In this document: positions 25,591-34,320 of the stretch, piece by piece
Numbering within the stretch: the stretch's first letter is position 1
Layout: each line of letters opens with the position of its first letter
DNA from: Kitasatospora sp. MAA19
Lineage (GTDB): Bacteria; Actinomycetota; Actinomycetes; Streptomycetales; Streptomycetaceae
Direction: 5' to 3'
DNA length: 64,000 nucleotides
Assembly (NCBI RefSeq): GCF_029894125.1
Contig: NZ_JARXYZ010000011.1
Location: 1-64,000, forward strand
Notes under the pieces: model-generated
What the model was told of the DNA's origin: nothing
What the model saw: only the letters and a program-made list of their open reading frames with translations
Databases searched by the model: none
Position numbers and translations under genes: made by a program

Positions 25591-27987
25591 TTGAGCAGGG
25601 TGAGCAGGAGCGACGCGGGTCCTGACAGCGGCCAGGCGGTGGCCGGTATCGCGGGTCGGTCCGCGAGAAGCACTGGCACCTCCGCGATCGCCGCCACCAC
25701 CCGCAACTCCGGCACCTCGGGCGCCGCCTCGCACTCCCCGTACCCCGCAGTGTCCTCCCCCGGCGGCGCCGCCAACGGCACCACGGCGGCGGCCCCGGAG
25801 CACGGCGGGACGACACACGGCGGAGCGACCTACGGCGGACCGGCACACGGCGGAGCGGCGCACGGCGGACACGCCGTCAGCCGAGGCGCCGTCAGCCACC
25901 CGCAGGCCTACGGCAGCGACTTCACCGCCTACTCCGGCTACGGCGGACCGAGCGGGACGAACGGGACGAACGGCGCCCCTGGCCTGAACGGCACCCCCGC
26001 CGGCGCACTGGGCGGCCCCCTCGCCGGTCTCCCCCTGGGCTCCCCCGGCCACGGCCCGCTGGGCCACGGCGGGCCCGGTGCGAACGGCTCCCCGACCCCG
26101 GTCACGATCTCCGCCCCGCGCAAGCTCTCCGGCCGGCGCCGCCGCGAGACCGTCGCGGTGCTGATCTTCGGCGGCGCCCCGATCTTCGAGAGCTCGATCC
26201 CGCTCTCCGTCTTCGGCGTCGACCGCCAGGACGCCGGGGTGCCGCGCTACCGACTGCTGGTCTGCGCCGGGGAGGAGGGCCCGCTCGCCACCACCGGCGG
26301 CCTCACCCTCTCCGCCCCGTACGGCCTGGAGGCCCTCGCCCGGGCCGGCACGATCGTGGTACCGGCCTGGCGCTCGATCTCGCAGCCCCCGCCGGTCGAG
26401 GCGATCACCGCCCTGCGCAAGGCCCACCACGAGGGCGCGCGGATCATCGGGCTCTGCACCGGCGCCTTCGTCCTCGCCGCCGCCGGCCTGCTCGACGGCC
26501 GCCCGGCGACCACCCACTGGATGTACGCGCCGACGCTGGCCAAGCGCTACCCCCGGGTGCACGTCGACCCGCGCGAGCTCTTCGTCGACGACGGCGACGT
26601 GCTCACCTCGGCCGGCACCGCCGCCGGCATCGACCTGTGCCTGCACGTGGTGCGCAGCGACCACGGCGCCGAGGCGGCCAACGCACTGGCCCGCCGGCTG
26701 GTGGTGCCGAGCCGTCGCAGCGGCGGCGGACAGGCCCAGTACATCGATCAGTCTTTACCGGAGGAGATCGGCAACGACCCGCTGGCCGAGGTGGTCACCT
26801 GGGCGTTGGAGAACCTCAACCAGCAGTTCGACGTCGAGGTGCTGGCGGCGCGCGCCTACATGAGTCGGCGCACCTTCGACCGGCGGTTCCGCACGCTCAC
26901 CGGCAGCGCGCCGTTGCAGTGGCTGATCACCCAGCGGGTGCTCCAGGCGCAGCGGCTGCTGGAGACCTCGGAGCTGTCGGTGGACGACGTCGCCCGCCGC
27001 TGCGGGTTCCGTTCGCCGGTGGCGCTGCGCGGGCACTTCCGCCGCCAGCTCGGGGTGTCCCCGGCCGCGTACCGGACCAGCTACCGGGCTCGCCGGCCCG
27101 GGCCGCAGTCGGCCGTGCCGACCGGCCCGCACGGCGGCGACCTGCGGCTGCCCGGCGCCCTGCCGCACGCGGCGGCGGCCGCCGCGGCCGGGTCGGGCGG
27201 GGCACTGTTCGGCGGTGCGCAGCCCGCGCACCAGTTCCCGGCCGGGAACGGCGCACCGATGCCGGGCGGCGCGCACGGGCAGCCGTTGCCGCACGGCGCA
27301 CCGCCGGTCGCGCCCGGACAGCTGGGCCCGCACGGCCAGCCCGGCCCGTTCGGTCCGGGGCAGGCCGGGACGCCGGCCTCGCAGTCCTTCCACACCCGTG
27401 CCGGACAGCCGTATCCGCACCAGCCGGCCGCACAGCAGCCGCACCCCGGGCAGCCGGGTGCGGGGCGCGGTCCGGCGCGGTCACCGCTGGTCCCGCCGCA
27501 GGCCGGGCCGGGGGCGGGGCGTCCGCCACGCACCGCGGAGCACGCCGCGGCGGAGGACGGCCACCCCCAGCCGGGGGCGCGCGGCCAGGGACAGGGGCAC
27601 CGCAGCGCGGTCGAACGGCCCGCGGACGAGCCGGGTACCGCGGCGGGCTCCGCCGGGCGCGGTCACGGCGCGGCGACCGGCCGGGTGCCGGCTCCCGCCC
27701 CCGGCGGGCAGCCGACGGCCGGGGCGGGCGAGCTCCGGGGCCGACCGGCGAGGGCGCCGCAGGGCCGTCCGCAGGGCGGCCGGGTGGCGGCGGCCGACGG
27801 CGCCCGGACCACCCGCGAGGGCCGCCCCGGGCGGGACGGCCACGCGGTCCGGACCGGCCGGGACGGGGAGCGCCCGGACGGCCACGGCCAGCTCGGCGGC
27901 ACGGAGGAGCACCAGGCCGAGGGCTGCGCCCCGGAGCCCCGCTCGGCTCCCGCGGTCCCCGCGGCGCGTGATCGCGCCGTAGGGTGA
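25591..27987 (+). CDS. adpA: AdpA, AraC-family master regulator of development
   Basis: The core is unmistakable AdpA: LSGRRRRETVAVLIFGGAPI, FESSIPLSVFGVDRQDAGVP, a DJ-1/ThiJ-like dimerisation domain with LCTGAFVLAAAGLLDG, then the AraC double helix-turn-helix (AYMSRRTFDRRFRTLTGSAP, CGFRSPVALRGHFRRQLG). Leu at 26755-26757 is encoded by TTA, in the interdomain SLPEEIG segment where adpA orthologues carry their TTA, so translation should depend on bldA tRNA. Odd features are an N-terminal Gly/Ala/His-rich tail of about 170 residues and a C-terminal Pro/Gly/Gln-rich tail of about 295; usual length is near 400. Start is uncertain: TTG 25591 with GAGGGGG upstream, or GTG 25600. orn follows immediately. 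Confidence 0.93.
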   Translation: MSRVSRSDAGPDSGQAVAGIAGRSARSTGTSAIAATTRNSGTSGAASHSPYPAVSSPGGAANGTTAAAPEHGGTTHGGATYGGPAHGGAAHGGHAVSRGAVSHPQAYGSDFTAYSGYGGPSGTNGTNGAPGLNGTPAGALGGPLAGLPLGSPGHGPLGHGGPGANGSPTPVTISAPRKLSGRRRRETVAVLIFGGAPIFESSIPLSVFGVDRQDAGVPRYRLLVCAGEEGPLATTGGLTLSAPYGLEALARAGTIVVPAWRSISQPPPVEAITALRKAHHEGARIIGLCTGAFVLAAAGLLDGRPATTHWMYAPTLAKRYPRVHVDPRELFVDDGDVLTSAGTAAGIDLCLHVVRSDHGAEAANALARRLVVPSRRSGGGQAQYIDQSLPEEIGNDPLAEVVTWALENLNQQFDVEVLAARAYMSRRTFDRRFRTLTGSAPLQWLITQRVLQAQRLLETSELSVDDVARRCGFRSPVALRGHFRRQLGVSPAAYRTSYRARRPGPQSAVPTGPHGGDLRLPGALPHAAAAAAAGSGGALFGGAQPAHQFPAGNGAPMPGGAHGQPLPHGAPPVAPGQLGPHGQPGPFGPGQAGTPASQSFHTRAGQPYPHQPAAQQPHPGQPGAGRGPARSPLVPPQAGPGAGRPPRTAEHAAAEDGHPQPGARGQGQGHRSAVERPADEPGTAAGSAGRGHGAATGRVPAPAPGGQPTAGAGELRGRPARAPQGRPQGGRVAAADGARTTREGRPGRDGHAVRTGRDGERPDGHGQLGGTEEHQAEGCAPEPRSAPAVPAARDRAVG

Positions 27988-27992
27988 CCTGT

Positions 27993-28607
27993 GTGAATGA
28001 CCGTTTGGTATGGATCGACTGTGAAATGACCGGCCTCGACCTCGACCGGGACGCCCTGGTCGAGGTCGCGGCGCTGGTGACGGACTCCGAGCTGAACATC
28101 CTCGGCGAGGGTGTGGACGTCATCATCCGCCCGCCGGCGGAGGCGCTGGCGAGCATGCCCGAGGTGGTGCGCACGATGCACACCTCCTCCGGGCTGCTGG
28201 ACGAGCTGGAGCAGGGCGTGACGCTGGCCGAGGCCGAGGAGCGGGTGCTCGCGTACATCCGCCAGCACGTGCCGGAGGCCGGGCGGACGCCGCTGTGCGG
28301 CAACTCGGTGGCCACCGACCGCGGCTTCCTCGCCCGGGACATGCCGGCCCTGGAGAAGCACCTGCACTACCGGATCGTGGACGTCTCCTCGATCAAGGAG
28401 CTGGCCCGCCGCTGGTACCCGAAGGCGTACTACAACAGCCCGCAGAAGGGCGGCAACCACCGGGCGCTCGCCGACATCCGCGAGAGCATCGACGAACTGC
28501 GGTACTACCGCGAGGCGGTGTTCGTCCCACAGCCCGGCCCGGACGCCGACACCGCGCGCGCCATCGCCGAGAAGTACCAGGCCCCGACGGACCGACCGAC
28601 GGACTGA
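27993..28607 (+). CDS. orn: Oligoribonuclease
   Basis: This 204-residue DEDDh 3'-5' exonuclease degrades 2-5-nt RNAs to mononucleotides. The motifs are all present: VWIDCEMTGLDLDRD (first DE), GNSVATDRGFLARDMP (second D region), and the C-terminal GNHRALADIRESIDELRYY (H..D). It lies 5 bp after the adpA stop, the conserved adpA-orn gene pair of streptomycetes, so it is probably co-transcribed in part. GTG 27993 is preferred because the homologues start at NDR.VWIDCEMTG; GTG 27984, overlapping the adpA stop, is possible. Confidence 0.95.
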   Translation: MNDRLVWIDCEMTGLDLDRDALVEVAALVTDSELNILGEGVDVIIRPPAEALASMPEVVRTMHTSSGLLDELEQGVTLAEAEERVLAYIRQHVPEAGRTPLCGNSVATDRGFLARDMPALEKHLHYRIVDVSSIKELARRWYPKAYYNSPQKGGNHRALADIRESIDELRYYREAVFVPQPGPDADTARAIAEKYQAPTDRPTD

Positions 28608-28739
28608 CCGGCGTCCAGGAGGTCCACCGGGGTGCCCGCGTTCGCCGGAACGAAACCCTGGCGCGAGCACCCTCTCGGATCCTGTAGAGTTCTTCCTGTC
28701 GGAACGGGAACGCGAGAGCGGGAACGGTCCGGACAGATG

Positions 28740-28815
28740 GTGGGTGTAGCTCAGTTGGTAGAGCACCTGGTTGTGGTCCAGGTGGCCGCGGGTTCGAGTC
28801 CCGTCACTCACCCCA
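28740..28815 (+). tRNA. tRNA-His (GTG anticodon)
   Basis: A complete cloverleaf: 7-bp acceptor stem (GTGGGTG with CACTCAC), D-arm GCTC/GAGC, anticodon stem CCTGG/CCAGG with loop TTGTGGT, T-arm GCGGG/CCCGT with TTCGAGT. Discriminator C73 is followed by an encoded CCA. The base before the acceptor stem (28739) is G, giving the G-1 that HisRS requires. A -10-like TAGAGT sits at 28686-28691, about 50 bp upstream. Confidence 0.97.
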
Positions 28816-28817
28816 GA

Positions 28818-28863
28818 GCCCGAGGGGCCGATCTCTTCAAGAGGTCGGCCCCTCGGGCGTTTT
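28818..28863 (+). terminator. Rho-independent terminator after tRNA-His
   Basis: A long, nearly perfect hairpin (GCCCGAGGGGCCGA... paired with TCGGCCCCTCGGGC) is followed by TTTT. It starts two bases after the CCA end of the tRNA. Confidence 0.9.
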
Positions 28864-28948
28864 CGCGTTCCCTCAGTTGTCCACGGCGGTTCGGGTTTTC
28901 CCGGCGCAGGCCTGCCGCCGGAAGCTACCGACTAGTAACATTGCCGCC

Positions 28949-29395
28949 ATGACCACACCTTCGATCGGCCAGCTGCTCGACTCCACCGTGCCGATGGCGC
29001 ACACCCTCAAGCTCGAGTACCTGGAGACCACCCCGGAACGCGCCGTGCTCCGGCTGCCCGACCAGCCCGCGTACCACAACCACGTGGGCGGACCGCACGC
29101 CGGCGCGATGTTCACCCTCGCCGAGTCCGCCAGCGGCTGCATCGTGCTCGCCGCGTTCGGCGACCAGCTCTCCCGGGCCGTGCCGCTCGCGGTGAACGCC
29201 GAGATCGCGTACAAGAAGCTGGCCATGGGAGACGTCACCGCCACCGCCGTGCTCGGCCGCCCCGCCGCCGAGGTCGTCGCCGAGCTGGACGCCGGCGGCC
29301 GCCCCGAGTTCCCGGTCACCGTCGAGATCACCCGCGCCGACGGCGCCGTCACCGGCGTGATGACCGTCACCTGGACCCTGCGCCCCAACTCCTGA
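28949..29395 (+). CDS. Hotdog-fold thioesterase-like protein (DUF4442)
   Basis: The 148-residue protein resembles DUF4442 / YiiD-type hotdog proteins: YLETTPERAVLRLPDQPAYHNHVGGPHAGAMF, where the Asn-His and Gly-Pro-His elements mark the hotdog helix region, followed by FTLAESASGCIVLAAFGDQL. Such proteins act on acyl-thioesters; no substrate can be named. The start at ATG 28949 gives the family length; the open frame continues 24 codons further up. It stands alone between the tRNA terminator and its own terminator hairpin. Confidence 0.8.
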   Translation: MTTPSIGQLLDSTVPMAHTLKLEYLETTPERAVLRLPDQPAYHNHVGGPHAGAMFTLAESASGCIVLAAFGDQLSRAVPLAVNAEIAYKKLAMGDVTATAVLGRPAAEVVAELDAGGRPEFPVTVEITRADGAVTGVMTVTWTLRPNS

Positions 29396-29408
29396 CCGTC
29401 CCGCGGCC

Positions 29409-29440
29409 GGTGGCCCCGGGAAGCAGGCCCCGGGGCCACC
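29409..29440 (+). terminator. Terminator hairpin after the hotdog gene
   Basis: A perfect 12-bp GC stem (29409-29420 with 29429-29440) and an 8-nt loop lie 14 bp after the stop codon. No T-run follows. Confidence 0.75.
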
Positions 29441-29456
29441 CGTGCGATGACTGTCC

Positions 29457-30461
29457 GTGACGGCGGGCGTGACCTCACGACCCGTCCGCTCGTTCTCAAC
29501 TCACATGCGAGCCAATCACGCGACCAAGCCCCAGGAACCCGCCCCCCGTGGCGGCGTCGGCGTGCGGAGCGCGATCGGCCGGTGGCTGCCCCACCCCCGC
29601 GCCGTCGCGGCCGGCGGTGCCCTCCTCGTCCAGCTCTGGGGCTTCGGTGCTCCCGGCGCGTACGCCGCGTCCGTCGACCCGCTGCCGGCCCAGGCACAGC
29701 CCGCCGTCCGCCGTGCCCTGCACAGCGGGGCCGTGCACGCCCAGCCCGTGCACAACGGGCAGGCCGTCCAGGCCGGGCAGCCCGCGCGCGACGGCCAGTC
29801 AGCCAAGCGGCCCGGCGAGTCCGGGGGCGCGGCGGCCGGGGAGGCGGCCGACTCCCCCGGACTCGCCGGGGACCTGACCGGCACCGGCTCCGACACCGGC
29901 GTCACCGGCGCCACCGGGACGGTCGGCGACGTCCTCCAGGACCGGATCCGCTCCGGCGGACTCCCCCTGCCCGGCCAGCGGGCCGCCGTCCCCGACGCCT
30001 TCGCGCTCGCCTCCGGTCTGCTCGACCCCGTCCCAACCCAGGGCCGCCCCACCGGGACGCGCGCCTCCCGGGACGGCGAGCCCGCCGAGCTGCGCACCCC
30101 CGCACGCCCCGGCACCGGCACCGGCCGCTCCGCCGCCCCGGCCACCTCCGCGCGCCCGCCCGGAGCGGCCTCCGGGGAGTCCGGGGAGTCCACGGTCCAG
30201 GAGGCCACCGCGCCGGACGGACCGGGCGCGGTCGGACCCGCCACGAGTTCCGACCAGGCGGGCGCCACCACCGCCGTACCGGCCCCGCCCGGCACGCCCG
30301 CCGAGCCGCCCGAGACACTCACGCTCGCCGACACCGCCACGGTGACGGCCCTGGACGACGGCTCCGCCACCGCGACCGCCGTCCTCGCGCCGATCGCCGC
30401 CGGACTGCTGCTGACCGGCGCGGCCATGTGCAAACACCGCGGCCTGCCGCGCGGGCACTGA
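29457..30461 (+). CDS. Secreted, membrane-anchored low-complexity protein
   Basis: No known family is recognised. The 334-residue product has an N-terminal signal (PRAVAAGGALLVQLWGFGAP then AYAA cleavage-like site), a long Gly/Ala/Pro/Thr-rich extracellular region, and a C-terminal hydrophobic helix (AVLAPIAAGLLLTGAAM) ended by a basic tail CKHRGLPRGH. That layout fits a wall-spanning or surface protein anchored by one C-terminal helix with the tail inside. Minus-strand frames over the same DNA are also open. GTG 29457 and ATG 29505 are both possible starts; neither has a Shine-Dalgarno sequence. Confidence 0.55.
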   Translation: MTAGVTSRPVRSFSTHMRANHATKPQEPAPRGGVGVRSAIGRWLPHPRAVAAGGALLVQLWGFGAPGAYAASVDPLPAQAQPAVRRALHSGAVHAQPVHNGQAVQAGQPARDGQSAKRPGESGGAAAGEAADSPGLAGDLTGTGSDTGVTGATGTVGDVLQDRIRSGGLPLPGQRAAVPDAFALASGLLDPVPTQGRPTGTRASRDGEPAELRTPARPGTGTGRSAAPATSARPPGAASGESGESTVQEATAPDGPGAVGPATSSDQAGATTAVPAPPGTPAEPPETLTLADTATVTALDDGSATATAVLAPIAAGLLLTGAAMCKHRGLPRGH

Positions 30462-30678
30462 ACGGGATGAGGCCCCGGGGATCAGGCCCCCGACCACAGC
30501 TCCAGTGCCGGCAGGGGGAGTTCACCCCCGGGGATCGAACCGGACGGCGTGCGGCCGATCCGGGTGGCGCCCATCGCGCGGCAGTACGGCTCGGTGCGCG
30601 GGCCGGGCGACGACGGCCGCTGTCGGCCGCGACCCGGGGGGCCACCGGTGGATTCCGGCCGCCCGGCCCTGCGGGTGG

Positions 30679-31614
30679 TCAGCGGAAGACGCCCGGGGGC
30701 GGGGCCGGGGAGGGGGCCGCGGTGGCGTCCGTGGCGGGGGTGGCCCCGGCGGCGAAGGCGGTGAGGGCGGGGCCGTGTTCGACCCGGCCGAGGGCGGAGT
30801 CGGAGGCGACGCGGCGGGTGAGGTCGGCGATCGGGAGGGGGGTGTGGGCGCCGGCGAGGACGAGGTTCCCGAAGCGCTTGCCGCGCAGCACGGCCGGGTC
30901 GGCGACCAGGCACAGTTCGGGGAAGACGGCGCCGAGGGTGGCGATCTGGGAGCGGGCGAAGGGCAGGGACGAGCCGTCGGCGATGTTGGCCGCGTACCAG
31001 CCGCCAGGGGCGAGGGCGCGGGCGGCGAGGGCGGTGAACTCGACGGTGGTGCAGTGGGCCGGGGTGCGGGCGCCGGAGAAGACGTCGGTGATGACCAGGT
31101 CGACGCTGCCCTCGGGGGTGCGTTCGAGCACGCTGCGGGCGTCGGCGCCGCGCACCTTGATCTGCCAGCCGCGCTCCAACGGGAGTTCGGTGCGGACGAG
31201 TTCGGTGAGCGCGGTGTCGATCTCGGCGACCTGCTGGCGGGAACGGGGCCGGGTGGCCGCGACGTAGCGGGCCAGGGTGAGGGCGCCGCCGCCGAGGTGC
31301 AGCACGGTGAGCGGGCGGCCGGGCGGGGCGACCAGGTCGATCAGGTGGCCGAGCCGGCGCTGGTACTCGAAGCCCAGGTGGGTGGGATCGGCGAGGTCGA
31401 CCAGCGACTGCGGGGCGCCGTCGATCAGCAGCGACCAGGCCGCCGGGCGGTCGCGGTCGGGGCGCAGTTCGGCGAGGCCGGAGCCGACGGGGCTGGCGAG
31501 CGGACCCTGGGCGTGGGTGCGGCCGCCGGGGCCGGTGACGGCCGGCCCGGTGTCGCGCTCGGTGCTGCGGCCCGCGCCCCGGGCGGCTCTGCTGCTTCGT
31601 CCCATGACCGCCAT
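30679..31614 (-). CDS. Spermidine-synthase-like methyltransferase-fold protein
   Basis: The 311-residue protein has the SpeE/Rossmann core: TVLHLGGGALTLARYVAATRP (nucleotide loop), QQVAEIDTALTELVRTEL (acidic end of strand 2), and VDLVITDVFSGARTPAHCTT (the D-x-F-x-G motif). True aminopropyltransferases have DAY/D where this has DVF, and many actinobacterial homologues of this kind are of unknown function, often called 'fused MFS/spermidine synthase' although no MFS part is present here. The first 50 residues and last 25 are low complexity. A start at ATG 31605 (GRSSRAARG) is equally possible. Confidence 0.8.
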   Translation of the reverse strand: MAVMGRSSRAARGAGRSTERDTGPAVTGPGGRTHAQGPLASPVGSGLAELRPDRDRPAAWSLLIDGAPQSLVDLADPTHLGFEYQRRLGHLIDLVAPPGRPLTVLHLGGGALTLARYVAATRPRSRQQVAEIDTALTELVRTELPLERGWQIKVRGADARSVLERTPEGSVDLVITDVFSGARTPAHCTTVEFTALAARALAPGGWYAANIADGSSLPFARSQIATLGAVFPELCLVADPAVLRGKRFGNLVLAGAHTPLPIADLTRRVASDSALGRVEHGPALTAFAAGATPATDATAAPSPAPPPGVFR

Positions 31615-31732
31615 TATCGCCGCCGGGCGGAGCGACCTCGCAGGTCAGGGATGTTCGGGGGGCGTGCCGGGTGGATCCGGCCGGAGGGGCGGGCCAGGCT
31701 CGCGGCCCGGCGGGATCCGCACGGCACGCCCG

Positions 31733-32254
31733 CTAGAACGGGCCGAGGCCGCCTGCGGTGAGTGTGCAGGCGGCCTCGCAGAGGGCGGAGCGGAGTACCC
31801 AGGCGTCAGTGGGGCGGGCGGCGCAGACGGCGCCGGCGGGGGGCATCACCCAGCGTGGGTCGGTGCCGGCCGGCAGCAGGGCGCCGGCCGTACAGGAGCT
31901 GCCGGGCAGGTGCCAGGTCTCGAAGGTGCCGGCGGGGACGAGGAAGGTGACGGTGCTGCCGTTGCGGCTCTGCAGGACGGCCCCGCAGGCGCGGCGCAGC
32001 CGCAGGATGTCGACCGCCTCCAGGCCGTGCCGCAGGGCGACCGTCACGGTGTCGTAGGTGGTGACGAGGGTGTCCTGGTCCACGCTGGGGACGAGGCGGT
32101 GGCCGGGGTGCCGCCCGCCGCAGGAGGCGCGGCCGCCCTCGACCGGGCCCCGGCCGGGGATCCGGTCGTCGGCCGGATCGGGGAGCAGGGCGGGGGCGGC
32201 GCCGGCCAGCACACCCCCGGCGACCGGTCGGTACTGCGGCAGTCCGGTGGCCAT
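31733..32254 (-). CDS. Small PrimPol-like protein (family member, probably non-catalytic)
   Basis: The 173-residue product resembles the short streptomycete proteins labelled 'bifunctional DNA primase/polymerase'. Supporting segments are VDILRLRRACGAVLQSRNGS followed by TVTFLVPAGTFETWHLPGSS, a pattern of paired strands, then RWVMPPAG and a C-terminal helix. The acidic catalytic residues of true PrimPol enzymes were not found, so any catalytic role is doubtful. The start at ATG 32254 is set by AGGAGG 7 nt upstream; ATG 32257 is adjacent. It is divergent from the XRE-TPR regulator, 449 bp away. Confidence 0.55.
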   Translation of the reverse strand: MATGLPQYRPVAGGVLAGAAPALLPDPADDRIPGRGPVEGGRASCGGRHPGHRLVPSVDQDTLVTTYDTVTVALRHGLEAVDILRLRRACGAVLQSRNGSTVTFLVPAGTFETWHLPGSSCTAGALLPAGTDPRWVMPPAGAVCAARPTDAWVLRSALCEAACTLTAGGLGPF

Positions 32255-32703
32255 CATGGGCCCTCCTGTACCTGGTCGGGTCGGAAGCACTGCCGCCCGG
32301 GGAGGTGGGGGCCGCGGGGACGAGCGGCGGGCCGGGGCGACGGCCTGGGCTTCCACGTATCAGGACAACGCGGCGGACCCGCCCGAGGCCACGGGGCGCC
32401 TTACAGCAAGGCATGGCATTTCATGGCGGATAACCCACAACCCCGCCCGGTTTATACCGAATTGTTAGCACATCTCCCACAAACCGGCTGTGTTCGGCCC
32501 GTCACGCCGGGTACTGTCGGTGGCGGATCACCACGACCCCACCGGCCCCATCGGGCCGTTCCCGCACCGCCGCACAGTCCAACCCCGGCCCCCGTCCATC
32601 GACCCCCGCACCGCACCCCGACCCTCGCACCCCGTACACCCGCGCACCTCCGGCCCCGGCCCCGCGCCCGCACCACCGCCCCCGCACGACCACGGAGCGC
32701 ACC
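32255..32703. other. Divergent intergenic region with an AT-rich core
   Basis: The 449 bp contain no convincing gene. The 32400-32475 stretch is distinctly AT-rich (tggcatttcatggcgg, ggtttataccgaattgttag) and likely contains promoters for both divergent genes, for example TATAAA on the minus strand. The right half is C-rich and repetitive, a pyrimidine-rich leader before the XRE-TPR start. Confidence 0.5.
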
Positions 32704-34299
32704 ATGGCAGCCACCCCACCGGCCGAGCCGAACCGCCCGTCACCCAACACCGCGATGCGCGCACTGCGCGGCGACCGCTCACCCGGCGAGTTCGCCATGG
32801 CCGTGCGCCGGGCGGCCCGGGAGATCGGGGAGCACGTGTCCTGCGACGCCCGCTACGTCGGACGGGTCGAATCCGGTGAGATCCGCTGCCCCAACTACGC
32901 CTACGAGCGGGTCTTTCGGCACATGTGGCCGGATCGCACGCTCACCGACCTCGGCTTCTCCCCCCGGACCGCTGTCCGCCGCCGCTCAGCGGAGAGTGCC
33001 GGCGGGAGCGCCGAAATGCCCACGCTCCACCCGCCGTTCCCGCCCCTGCCCGCCCCGCGCTCACCACTCTCCACTCAACTCCCGTACGCTGCCTCGCCGT
33101 ACGCGGATCCAGCCGCTTCGGACGGGCCCCCGTGGCCGAACGCCGTCGCGGTGCCCCGGGGGCCCGATGGATCGCTCTATCTCGACGAGGAGAACGACGA
33201 CGTGCGTCGCCGTACGTTCCTGGCCGGCGGCCCGACCGCGCTGGCCACCGTGGTCGGCATCGACCGGCCGACCGTGGCCGCGGCGGTGGCCGCCGCCCCC
33301 ACCGCCGCGCCCGCGGCACCCGCGGCACCCGCGCTGTTCGACCCGGGCCCCGGCGCCTTCGTGCCCGGCCGGCCCCGGCCCGTACCGCCGCCCTGCAAGG
33401 TCGGTGCCGCCGAGGTGCTCTGCGTCGAACAGGCCGTCCGGGACATCCGGTTGGCCGACGACGCGTACGGCGGCGACACCCTGTTCGAGCGCGCCGGACA
33501 GTCGCTGCGCACCGCCTACCTCCTGCTCAACGAGGGCGAGTACAGCGCGGAGACCGAACGACGGCTCCAGGCCGGAGCCGGCGAACTCGCCATCTCGGTC
33601 GGCTGGTTGGCGCACGACTCGAACCGGCTGGCGGACGCCCGCTCGCTCTACGCCGAGGCGCTCGCCACCGCCCGCATGGCCGGCGACGCCGCACTGGAGG
33701 CGCACGTGTTCTGCAACAGCGCCTTCCTCGCCCGGGACGCCGGCCGGCCGCGCGAGGCGCTGCGCGCCGCCCAGGCCGGGCAGGTCGCCGCCCGCCAGCT
33801 GGACTCCGACCGGCTGCTCGCGCTGCTGGCCATGCGCGAGGCCGGCGGCTGGGCGCTGCTGCAGGACCGCGCCGCCTGCGAACGCGCGATCGCCCGGGCG
33901 TACATCCTGTTCGACCGCGGCGCCTCCGAGGACGATCCGGAGTGGATGTCCTTCTTCGGCGAGGCGGAGATCGCCGGCCTGCAGTCGCAGTGCTGGTCCG
34001 CGCTCGGCGACTGGGACCGCGCCAGCGCGCAGGCCGGGCTGGCCATAGCGCTGCAGCAGCCGCACTTCGTCCGCAACCGGGTGCTGTACACCGCCGAGCT
34101 GGCCCACGACCGGCTCGGCCGGGGCGACTTGGCGGGCGCGGCACACCACGGCTCGGCCGCCGTGGCGCTGTTCGGCGAGGTCCGCTCGGCCCGGATCCGG
34201 AGCATGCTGGCGGACACCGCCGAACGGCTGCGCCCGCACGCCGCCGCGCCCGAGGTCCGCCGCTTCCTGGTCGGGTACGACCAGGCGGTGGCCGCCTGA
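32704..34299 (+). CDS. XRE-type regulator with TPR-like C-terminal domain
   Basis: The 531-residue protein starts with a DNA-binding domain (GEFAMAVRRAAREIGEHVSCDARYVGRVESGEIRCP, ending in the VESGEI turn of XRE helix-turn-helix proteins). A Pro-rich hinge follows, and then RRRTFLAGGPTALATVVG, a twin-arginine-like segment seen in many of these regulators though internal here. The last 270 residues are tetratricopeptide-type helical repeats (GEYSAETERRLQAGAGELAI, ARSLYAEALATARMAGDAAL). It probably senses a peptide or protein partner. GGAG lies 9 nt before ATG 32704. It ends 21 bp from the convergent phosphatase gene. Confidence 0.85.
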   Translation: MAATPPAEPNRPSPNTAMRALRGDRSPGEFAMAVRRAAREIGEHVSCDARYVGRVESGEIRCPNYAYERVFRHMWPDRTLTDLGFSPRTAVRRRSAESAGGSAEMPTLHPPFPPLPAPRSPLSTQLPYAASPYADPAASDGPPWPNAVAVPRGPDGSLYLDEENDDVRRRTFLAGGPTALATVVGIDRPTVAAAVAAAPTAAPAAPAAPALFDPGPGAFVPGRPRPVPPPCKVGAAEVLCVEQAVRDIRLADDAYGGDTLFERAGQSLRTAYLLLNEGEYSAETERRLQAGAGELAISVGWLAHDSNRLADARSLYAEALATARMAGDAALEAHVFCNSAFLARDAGRPREALRAAQAGQVAARQLDSDRLLALLAMREAGGWALLQDRAACERAIARAYILFDRGASEDDPEWMSFFGEAEIAGLQSQCWSALGDWDRASAQAGLAIALQQPHFVRNRVLYTAELAHDRLGRGDLAGAAHHGSAAVALFGEVRSARIRSMLADTAERLRPHAAAPEVRRFLVGYDQAVAA

Positions 34300-34320
34300 G
34301 GCACGGCTGTTGACGTGCCG

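Noticed and set aside
26637..27971. 444-codon plus-strand ORF overlapping adpA in another frame
   Set aside because: Arginine-rich translation typical of a shifted frame; the AdpA frame carries the recognisable domains and ends directly before orn.
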